From a virus: a DNA stretch of 24,932 nucleotides. The stretch's first letter is position 1; every line of letters starts with the position of its first letter. Position numbers and translations under genes: made by a program. The stretch covers positions 1 to 24,932 of IMG/VR virus record IMGVR_UViG_3300042556_002125; one strand, 5' to 3'. Positions 19,521-24,932 of this stretch are shown piece by piece. The notes beneath the pieces were generated by a model. The model did no database searches, was not told where the DNA came from, and saw nothing but the letters and a program-made list of their open reading frames with translations.

Positions 19521-20183
19521 ATGAAAAAACGACCGCAAATTGACAAAACGTGGTGGGGAATGGAACCCACCGCAGTTTGCCCACCCAATTTGTCAAAAGA
19601 GAAAGCGCAGGACGCGCTTGTGGCCGAATGGGCCAAGACTTTGCCCGAAAAAGAGCGTCGGCTGGTTGAAGCAATGCCCAAGCTGGCGAGTGAAGCGCAC
19701 CACACTGGGCAGGAAAAGGACGCGGCGGAATGGAACGAGGCAAGCGAAGTGCCAGACATGGCCGGGGCTATCGACCAAGACCACGAGGATTTGATGGAGC
19801 GGTTCGGGCTGCATGAGGGGCAGGCGCTCGGAGTGCTGACTTGGGCGCGCAAGCGGGAGCATGACGCGGCCCGCTCGATGCAGGCCAAGGTGCTCGGCGC
19901 GATATTGGGGCGATTCCTTGGAGAGAAGACGGCGGATTCCAAGGTGGTTTTCTGGGCGCTGGCGTTTCAGTCGGGCGTGGCTCGGCATTTGACCCAACAC
20001 AATCCGCACAGCAAGGCCACCGAACTCGGCGTCACGCGGGCGCTGATGAGCTATTGGCAGAAGGAATGGCAGAAAGAGCTTGGTCTTTACGATCTGACCT
20101 ACGCGAAGACGGAAGAAGCCAGGGTGAAATACCGCGAGGCGCGGGTGGCTTACGTCAAAAAGAAGAAGGAAGCAGCGGCCTAA
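19521..20183 (+). CDS. Hypothetical helical protein with HTH-like C-terminal part
   Basis: A 220-residue protein from ATG 19521 (AAGG lies ~10 nt upstream; ATG 19491 and ATG 19560 are alternatives). The middle (SMQAKVLGAILGRFLGEKTADSKVVFWALAFQSGVARHL) is helical. Residues ~180-205 (SKATELGVTRALMSYWQKEW) resemble the HTH of sigma-type or terminase-small DNA-binding proteins. The C-terminus is Lys/Ala-rich. I see no enzymatic motif. It is followed by a gene possibly of regulatory type and then the small terminase. DNA binding is plausible. Confidence 0.55.
   Translation: MKKRPQIDKTWWGMEPTAVCPPNLSKEKAQDALVAEWAKTLPEKERRLVEAMPKLASEAHHTGQEKDAAEWNEASEVPDMAGAIDQDHEDLMERFGLHEGQALGVLTWARKREHDAARSMQAKVLGAILGRFLGEKTADSKVVFWALAFQSGVARHLTQHNPHSKATELGVTRALMSYWQKEWQKELGLYDLTYAKTEEARVKYREARVAYVKKKKEAAA
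19540..19596. promoter_or_regulatory. Nested inverted repeats with TTGACAAA arms
   Basis: TTGACAAA (19540-19547) and TTTGTCAA (19589-19596) are perfect 8-bp inverted arms. Inside them, GGTGGG (19552-19557) and CCCACC (19566-19571) form a second repeat. The outer arms match the TTGACAAG half-sites of the 12510-12592 control region in seven of eight bases. The element surrounds the alternative ATG at 19560 and might be a second operator or a coding coincidence. Confidence 0.38.
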
Positions 20184-20191
20184 ACAATTTT

Positions 20192-20800
20192 ATGGGAACA
20201 CAACTGACACAATACAAAGTCCCGCAAGGGATCATCGCAACAAAGACATCGCTAATCTTGCCCGAAGGCATGAGCGGCGAAGAGTGGGCCAACTTCGGCC
20301 AATGGCTGAAGACGGCACAGGAATCATTGACGGTATGGAATGCGGATTGGCTGCGCTATGGACGCACCAACTACGAGGCGGGGTTCGTTTCTGCGACATT
20401 GGAGCAAATGGAGTTTGACCTTAAATTCAAAGAGAACCTCCAACTGATTGCCGAGGTATCGCCAGAGCATCGGCACGAGAACCTGACCCAAGAGCATTAC
20501 CTTGTGGCAAGCAAGCGGTGCGACAGCGACAAGGACAGGCAAGTGTGGCTGACTACCGCGAGCATCGAGGGACTAAGCCCAAGAGAATTGCAGGCCAGCA
20601 TTCGGGCGCATGAGGTGATCCGCATCGACATGGACAAGCGCACGGTATCGCTGCCTTCTCCTTACGCTGTGCAAAGGGAGTTTCGTGCATGGCGTCGAGA
20701 GCTTGGTGAGGCGTGGAAGAAGTGGGACGATCAAGACAAGGAAGACATCCGCGAGACGCTGCGGGAGATCGTGGAGTTTTATGGGGAATTGGGCTCATGA
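20192..20800 (+). CDS. Hypothetical protein, LmbU-like pattern
   Basis: A 202-residue protein from ATG 20192, 8 nt after the previous stop. Residues ~16-55 (TSLILPEGMSGEEWANFGQWLKTAQESLTVWNADWLRYGRTNYEAG) and ~94-135 (SPEHRHENLTQEHYLVASKRC...DRQVWLTTASIEGLSPRELQASIRAH) follow the layout of a family including LmbU-type regulators: LPEG..EEW....W.ADWLRYG, then LT..HY.VA, then LS.RELQ..I. It may be a DNA-binding regulator or plasmid/phage maintenance protein. The C-terminal part is charged and helical. The resemblance is by pattern only. It is the last early gene before the terminase. Confidence 0.5.
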   Translation: MGTQLTQYKVPQGIIATKTSLILPEGMSGEEWANFGQWLKTAQESLTVWNADWLRYGRTNYEAGFVSATLEQMEFDLKFKENLQLIAEVSPEHRHENLTQEHYLVASKRCDSDKDRQVWLTTASIEGLSPRELQASIRAHEVIRIDMDKRTVSLPSPYAVQREFRAWRRELGEAWKKWDDQDKEDIRETLREIVEFYGELGS

Positions 20801-20838
20801 CCCACCCCCCCGGTAAGAAAGCTATCAAACAGCGCAAA

Positions 20839-20862
20839 TGAATGGGGTTTGGGCGTCATTCA
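20839..20862 (+). terminator. Weak stem-loop before the terminase genes
   Basis: TGAATG (20839-20844) pairs with CATTCA (20857-20862) around a 12-nt loop, followed by GTGTGTTTTTG. It lies in the 79-nt gap between 20800 and 20880, the largest plus-strand gap in this region. It could end early transcription; the stem is short, so support is modest. No TTGACA element is in this gap. Confidence 0.32.
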
Positions 20863-20879
20863 GTGTGTTTTTGTGAGTA

Positions 20880-21260
20880 ATGGCTAAGAAATCACCTCCC
20901 ACTAACAGGCAGAAAATTGAGAAGGTCAGGGCCGTTGGCAAGCGTCAGGCCAATCAGATTATTGCTGACGGCCCGAAGCTCCAAGCGGCCAAACTACGCA
21001 AAGAACAGGCAACCGCCGAACTGCGTGTGGCACAGGCCGCGACTGCAAAGCTGATGCTTGAAAAAGAACGCGCCAAACTAATTCCGCGCGAACAGGTCGA
21101 AGAAGAGGGCATTGCCATTGGGACGGCCATCAAGGCGCAGTTAAAAGCATGGGTAGGCGCATTGCCGGGACGGTTGGAGGGGTTGACCGCCGGGCAGATG
21201 GTTCCAATTTTTGAGGACGAAGTGACGCGCATCCTTCGCGTCATGGCTGGAAAATGCTGA
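20880..21260 (+). CDS. Terminase small subunit-like protein
   Basis: A 126-residue protein directly upstream of the large terminase. The core pattern (KLRKEQATAELRVAQAATAKLMLEKERAKLIPREQVEEE) with helix, then L-I-P-R-E-x-V, is that of the Nu1-type small-terminase C-terminal half, and the last part (LPGRLEGLTAGQMVPIFEDEVTRILRVM) matches its ending. The usual N-terminal HTH is not evident; instead there is a basic stretch (KKSPPTNRQKIEKVRAVGKRQ), which may replace it for DNA recognition. It would recognise the packaging site and stimulate the large subunit. It overlaps the next gene by 7 nt. Confidence 0.68.
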   Translation: MAKKSPPTNRQKIEKVRAVGKRQANQIIADGPKLQAAKLRKEQATAELRVAQAATAKLMLEKERAKLIPREQVEEEGIAIGTAIKAQLKAWVGALPGRLEGLTAGQMVPIFEDEVTRILRVMAGKC

Positions 21261-22942
21261 CGCAATCCATCCAAGCCGCGCTTGATCCTGGCGAACAGTT
21301 GTCGGCTATGGAATGGATGGGGCGCAATGTGGTCATCCCTCATTCGGCGCGAAATACGCAATTTGATGCAAGCACCGCGCCTTGGATAAACGAGCCCATT
21401 GCCGAAATTGCCAAAGACTCAAACGACGAAATTGTTATTGCGGCACCAGTTGGAAGCGGAAAAACCACACTGTTTGAGGCGCTGATTGCTTGGATTGTTG
21501 CCGAGAACCCCGGCCCAACACTGGTCGCGGGACAGACTGACAAAACGGCAAAACAATGGGCCGAATCTCGCCTTGGCCCAATGCTTGAAGCCATCCCATC
21601 TGTTAGGCGGCTTTTCCCGCACGACCGCCATGCCAAACGCAAAACGGAAATCCTGTTCCCGCATATGCCGCTTTTTATTGGCGGGGCCAATCTGACTAGC
21701 CTGCAAGAAAAGTCGATTCGCTGGGCAATCGGTGACGAGGTTTGGAGGTGGAAGCCCGGAATGCTGGAAGAGTTTCGCCGCCGCACTCACGACCGCTGGA
21801 ATGCCCGCCGCATCCTTGTCAGTCAGGGAGGGGAAGACGGAGACGATTTCCACGAGGCCGAAGACCTTTGCGAAAAAAGGGACTTTGCTTGGCCTTGTGA
21901 ATGTGGGGCGATCACTGTCTGGGACTTCAAGGACGTGAAATTTGATGTGCCGAGAAAGGCCAACGGAACGATTGATTGGAATGTTGTCAGCACGTCTGCG
22001 CGCCTCGTGTGTCCAAAGTGCGGAAAAGAATACCGAGACGATACAAGAGTTAGGCGCAAGCTCGCCAGCGATTCCCGGTATTTAGTCACAAGCAAAGGCG
22101 CGCCCGGACGAATTGCATTTCATTACGACGCTTCATGTGTGTGGTGGACTCCTTGGGGTTCACTCGCTGTCGAATGGGTTAAAGCCGACACAGAACGGAA
22201 AGCCGGATCTACAGAAGCGCTTAAACAATTTCGGCAAAAACGAAACGCGAGGCGTTGGGAAGAAGAAGGCAGCGGAGCAAGCGAAGAAGCCATCCTTGCT
22301 TGCCGCAATGCTTCCTACAGAAAAAGCGTTTGCCCGATTGAGCCCGTTATCGTGACGATGTGTTCTGACATCGGACAAAATGTCAGTCATTGGTCAACGA
22401 TGGCTTGGAGCCAAGGGGCCGAGGGCTACGTTATTGACTACGGCACAATGACAGCCGTTGAAGACATACTTGAAATTGCCGCGCAACAGATATTTACCAC
22501 ACCAGCAGGCAACAAAGTTGCGCCATCTCAAGGGCTAATTGACTCTGGGTTTAACGCAAGCGCCGTCTATCGCGTCTGCGCGTTGTCAGGCGGCGTCTTT
22601 TTCCCAGCAAAAGGCAGCAAGGCTACTGCGGGAACCATTGGCGCGTCGGTGCTGAAAGACTACCCTAATATGCCGCTTTACACTGTGAACGAGTTTTACA
22701 GCAAGGTGGCTTTGTTTATAGACAAGATTGAAAAGCGCAAAGCGCCGTTCTTGCATTTCCCGAATGACGCAGGCGAAGAATGGCTCAGTGGATTCTCTGG
22801 GCAAAGAATCATCACCAACAGCAAGACGGGACGAAAAGAGTTTAGGGCTGTTGCTAATGACCACTACGCCGACACGGTGAGGCTTCACTACGCCTGTATT
22901 CACGAGCTTCGCAAGGTGGGCGCGATTGAATTTAACCTTTGA
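21254..22942 (+). CDS. Terminase large subunit, lambda GpA family
   Basis: A 562-residue packaging motor and nuclease. ATPase: Walker A APVGSGKT (64-71), Walker B WAIGDE (157-162). Between the domains is a zinc-ribbon-like pair CEC...CPKC (215-217, 253-256), also found in GpA-type proteins. The C-terminal nuclease has acidic residues at CSDIGQ (Asp372) and LIDSGFN (Asp430). The length is somewhat short of lambda gpA (641). It cuts phage DNA and pumps it into the prohead through the portal encoded at 23273. The stop codon is part of a TTTGACA element. The DNA looks more AT-rich than the portal gene. Confidence 0.9.
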   Translation: MLTQSIQAALDPGEQLSAMEWMGRNVVIPHSARNTQFDASTAPWINEPIAEIAKDSNDEIVIAAPVGSGKTTLFEALIAWIVAENPGPTLVAGQTDKTAKQWAESRLGPMLEAIPSVRRLFPHDRHAKRKTEILFPHMPLFIGGANLTSLQEKSIRWAIGDEVWRWKPGMLEEFRRRTHDRWNARRILVSQGGEDGDDFHEAEDLCEKRDFAWPCECGAITVWDFKDVKFDVPRKANGTIDWNVVSTSARLVCPKCGKEYRDDTRVRRKLASDSRYLVTSKGAPGRIAFHYDASCVWWTPWGSLAVEWVKADTERKAGSTEALKQFRQKRNARRWEEEGSGASEEAILACRNASYRKSVCPIEPVIVTMCSDIGQNVSHWSTMAWSQGAEGYVIDYGTMTAVEDILEIAAQQIFTTPAGNKVAPSQGLIDSGFNASAVYRVCALSGGVFFPAKGSKATAGTIGASVLKDYPNMPLYTVNEFYSKVALFIDKIEKRKAPFLHFPNDAGEEWLSGFSGQRIITNSKTGRKEFRAVANDHYADTVRLHYACIHELRKVGAIEFNL

Positions 22943-22958
22943 CAGCCGACGCCCAAGC
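22938..22958 (+). promoter_or_regulatory. TTTGACA junction element, copy 4
   Basis: TTTGACA at 22938-22944 includes the terminase TGA stop, and 14 bases later comes the ATG of the gpW-like gene. This copy supports choosing ATG 22959 over the in-frame TTG 22926. Confidence 0.46.
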
Positions 22959-23252
22959 ATGACCTCCGAGCTTGCTGGCATCCGCAAATTCTTGAAGCGC
23001 ACCAAGACGCTTTCAGAATTGCAGACGATGGCAACCGCGCTGTTTGCCTCGGCGGAAAGCGAAGTGGTCATCACCTCGACAGGCTTTGAGGGTGGCAGCA
23101 CCAGCGGCCAGGCCAAGCGTTACAGCAAGGCCGACATCCTAAACTTGGTCGAAGACTTGATCGAAGACCTCGCCCCGTCTGCCGAGCCCACGAAAGTCCG
23201 CAGCGCAGGCATGGTTTACGCCGATTGGTCAGAAGCGCCCGCCCGTTTGTGA
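22959..23252 (+). CDS. Small head-tail joining protein, gpW-like position
   Basis: A 97-residue protein between the large terminase and portal, the place of gpW in lambda-type phages. Its helices (LAGIRKFLKRTKTLSELQTMATALFA) and a short loop (SGFEGGSTSGQAKRYSKADIL) before a second helix (NLVEDLIEDLAP) fit the small alpha/beta fold of such joiners. The start is ATG 22959; an upstream TTG at 22926 is in frame but lies inside the terminase gene and lacks support. The product would sit at the head-tail vertex or stabilise packaged DNA. Sequence similarity to gpW itself is not certain. Confidence 0.58.
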   Translation: MTSELAGIRKFLKRTKTLSELQTMATALFASAESEVVITSTGFEGGSTSGQAKRYSKADILNLVEDLIEDLAPSAEPTKVRSAGMVYADWSEAPARL

Positions 23253-23272
23253 TTTGACAGACCGCCGCAGGC
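23253..23272 (+). promoter_or_regulatory. TTTGACA junction element, copy 5
   Basis: TTTGACA at 23253-23259 directly follows the TGA of the gpW-like gene; 13 bases (GACCGCCGCAGGC) then lead to the portal GTG at 23273. The TTTGACA lies after, not in, the stop codon. Confidence 0.46.
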
Positions 23273-24760
23273 GTGGCGGAAATTCAAACGAAATCAAAGC
23301 GCGGTGGAGCGCGCCCCGGAGCAGGCAGGCCACGCAAGCCCAATGCCAAAAATGCAGCCTATGAGGCGGGCGAACTTTATCAGCCGGGCAGGACGTTTAT
23401 CTATATGCCCACGGTGGAGCCGCGCAACGAGCTTACCAACGGCACGCGGGTCAACATCATGCGGAAGGCGCGGTGGCTCTACAACAATGTGGGCCTTGCC
23501 GCCCGCGCCGTCGATGGCGTGGCGCGTTATGTCTGCGGCACGGGCATCATCCCCGCCGCCCGAACCTCGGACGATGCATGGAACAAGCAGGCTGAAGAAC
23601 TGTTTGAGGATTCGGTAGGCCGCGAAGCGTTCGGTTTCGACGCGGGCGGTCAGGTCAATTTCTACGAGGCGCAGAGCTTCATCATCCGCCACGTTGCTAT
23701 CGACGGCGACTTTTTCGGGCAGTTCATCAAAAGCGAGAGCGGGCGCGCTTTGGTTCGGTTCATGGGGGCCGAGCAAGTGGGCAATGCCTCGACACCGCTG
23801 GCGCAAGAGGAATGGCAAGACGGCGTGCGGACTGACCGCTACGGCAGACCGACAGAATACCGCATCCTTGGCAGCGCCGACGCACAGCGTTTCACCGATG
23901 TCTCTGCCGATGACATCCTGCACTTCCGCCGCCCTGTTCGCATTGGCTACACGCGCAGCCCGTCATGGCTGGCCCGCGCTGCGCTTCATCTGCACGACAT
24001 GGCCGATATTGTCAGCTTCACCAAGCAGACGTTTAAATTGGCAAGCCAGCCCGCATTCATCATCGAGTCGCCCGACGCCATGCAAATCGGCATGGGGGCC
24101 GCGCTTAAAAAACAGGATGCCTCCACGGGAAGCGTGACGCTCGACAAGCTCTACTCGCAATCGGGCGTGGTGCAGTTGCCGCCCGGAAGCAAGTTGCAGC
24201 AATTCAAAAACGAGCATCCCGGCAATAACTTCCAGCAGTTCCTCGACTTCCTTGCCCGCGATATTTCTTGGGGCATCGGCGTATCGCCCGAAATGCTTTG
24301 GTCGGTGGCTGGGATCGGCGGGGCCAATACCCGCTATGTGCTGGCCGATGCACAGGTCTTTTTCTCCGAATTGCAGGAATGGCTCATCAATCAGTTTTGC
24401 CGCCGCTTCTGGAAGTATTGGGTCTGGTCGGAGATCCAAGCGGGACGCCTGCCGCTGCGTGACGATTGGTGGAGGGTGGATTTCATTCCGCCCGCCCGCG
24501 CCACGGTGGACTTTGGCCGCGACACCAAGGCGCTCTTGGAGATCGTCCGCACGGGCGCAATGTCCACTCGCCGCTTTGCCGAAATGCACGGGCTGGACGA
24601 AGAGGCCGAAGAAGATGCGGCGATTGCTGCCGCTGTTCGCCGCAAGGAAAAGTGCGAGGCCGCAGGGTTGAGCGTCACGGACGTATTCCCGCCCGCGCCA
24701 GGCTCTCCTATCACCGCGCCTGCGGTTGACACGAGCGAAGTGCCGCCTGCCGACGTTTGA
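23273..24760 (+). CDS. Portal protein, lambda gpB-like family
   Basis: A 495-residue portal that forms the ring through which DNA enters and leaves the head. Typical blocks: VNIMRKARWLYNNVGLAARAVDGVARYVCGTGI (~60-95), FIIRHVAIDGDFFGQF (~135-150), DDILHFRRPVRIGYTRSPSWLARA (~215-238) and GVSPEMLWSVAGIGGANTRY (~335-354), all in lambda portal order. The N-terminus (KRGGARPGAGRPRK, residues 9-22) is an AT-hook-like basic motif more often seen in small terminases. The start is GTG 23273 after a TTTGACA element. Partners are the large terminase (21254), the gpW-like joiner and the prohead protease that follows. Confidence 0.85.
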   Translation: MAEIQTKSKRGGARPGAGRPRKPNAKNAAYEAGELYQPGRTFIYMPTVEPRNELTNGTRVNIMRKARWLYNNVGLAARAVDGVARYVCGTGIIPAARTSDDAWNKQAEELFEDSVGREAFGFDAGGQVNFYEAQSFIIRHVAIDGDFFGQFIKSESGRALVRFMGAEQVGNASTPLAQEEWQDGVRTDRYGRPTEYRILGSADAQRFTDVSADDILHFRRPVRIGYTRSPSWLARAALHLHDMADIVSFTKQTFKLASQPAFIIESPDAMQIGMGAALKKQDASTGSVTLDKLYSQSGVVQLPPGSKLQQFKNEHPGNNFQQFLDFLARDISWGIGVSPEMLWSVAGIGGANTRYVLADAQVFFSELQEWLINQFCRRFWKYWVWSEIQAGRLPLRDDWWRVDFIPPARATVDFGRDTKALLEIVRTGAMSTRRFAEMHGLDEEAEEDAAIAAAVRRKEKCEAAGLSVTDVFPPAPGSPITAPAVDTSEVPPADV

Positions 24761-24775
24761 CACCCGCGAGGGTGC
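24756..24775 (+). promoter_or_regulatory. TTTGACA junction element, copy 6
   Basis: TTTGACA at 24756-24762 includes the portal TGA stop, and CCCGCGAGGGTGC fills the 13 nt before ATG 24776. CCC-GCGA-GGG could form a tiny GNRA-loop hairpin. A similar string, TTGACACGAGCGAAGTGC, occurs 32 nt upstream at 24725 inside the portal coding sequence. Confidence 0.46.
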
Positions 24776-24932
24776 ATGACCCAGAAGTGGTATGCGTTTA
24801 AAAACTCTTCCGACAAGAGCGGCGAGGTTGAGCTTTCTATCTACGACGAAATCGGTGCGTTCGGCATCGGCGCAAAAGAGTTTATCGCAGAACTGCGCGA
24901 ATACAAAGGCCAGCACGTTCACGTCCGAATCA
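24776..24932 (+). CDS. ClpP-like prohead protease, N-terminal fragment
   Basis: Only 52 codons are in the window before it ends. The product starts MTQKWYAFKN and continues GEVELSIYDEIGAFGIGAKEFIAELRE, the usual opening of phage ClpP-type (S49/S14) prohead proteases, in which a strand E-I-x-I-Y-D-E-I-G is followed by the first helix A-K-x-F-I-A-E-L. The Ser-His-Asp site would lie beyond the end. It would mature the scaffold and head proteins. It follows the portal, as in lambda-like head modules. Truncation is due to the window edge. Confidence 0.72.
   Translation, partial: MTQKWYAFKNSSDKSGEVELSIYDEIGAFGIGAKEFIAELREYKGQHVHVRI

Noticed and set aside
20797-20841. 14-codon frame starting in an ATGA overlap
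   Set aside because: Too short to support, with no motif; the overlap alone is weak evidence.
1-24932. Diversity-generating retroelement linked to the tail fibre
   Set aside because: No reverse transcriptase motif and no template/variable repeat pair were seen in the window.

Overview
This window is a section of a tailed, temperate double-stranded DNA bacteriophage genome with a siphovirus-like (lambda-type) packaging and head module. It is GC-rich and almost fully coding, with many genes joined by ATGA/GTGA start-stop overlaps. The host cannot be fixed from the sequence. A member of the Verrucomicrobia or a related phylum is my guess, because the integrase has an MGNS motif, many genes lack a Shine-Dalgarno site, and the tail proteins have that general style. 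No rRNA, complete tRNA, CRISPR array or insertion sequence is visible.

Layout, left to right. Positions 5-8176 hold tail and adhesion genes on the plus strand: a Ser/Thr-rich protein, a glycosyltransferase-like protein, an RmlC-like sugar epimerase, two baseplate-like proteins, an exported protein, a small membrane protein, and a 1209-residue fibre with collagen-like triplets. Positions 8200-9142 are the lysis cassette: holin-like protein, tiny lipoprotein and zinc amidase, followed by a 43-residue gene at 9205. On the minus strand, 9419-10903 is a tightly overlapping four-gene operon: metallophosphoesterase, winged-helix protein, HELTH metalloprotease and small membrane protein. Positions 10904-11084 hold a candidate attP, followed by a tyrosine integrase (11085-12155, minus). 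Positions 12255-12760 are a divergent pair of ribbon-helix-helix regulators around a compact control region.

Rightward early genes follow: an excisionase-like protein, a run of tiny genes (12921-14325), a RuvC-like nuclease, an ERF / SSB-like / exonuclease VIII recombination set (14944-16651), a replication initiator with internal iterons (17271-18032), a DnaC-like helicase loader, an HNH endonuclease and several unknowns. From 20880 the late genes begin again: small and large terminase, gpW-like joiner, portal and the start of a ClpP-like prohead protease that runs off the end.

The integrase and its att site lie between lysis and early genes, with phage genes on both sides. The sequence therefore reads as the circular or packaged phage form (or a permuted assembly), not as an integrated prophage, whose ends would fall at att.

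The most unusual signal is a recurrent TTTGACA element placed 13-20 nt before the start codon at six plus-strand junctions of non-overlapping structural and lysis genes, and once on the minus strand before the phosphoesterase operon. Related TTGACAAG half-sites are in the lysogeny switch, and an inverted pair lies at 19540-19596. This suggests a phage-wide regulatory or translational signal. A second start signature, ACACACAATGG, marks early genes. Other points of interest are a lambda-like origin inside the initiator gene, SSB-type acidic tips on two adjacent recombination proteins, and the four-gene minus-strand operon, which may be an undescribed prophage-expressed system.
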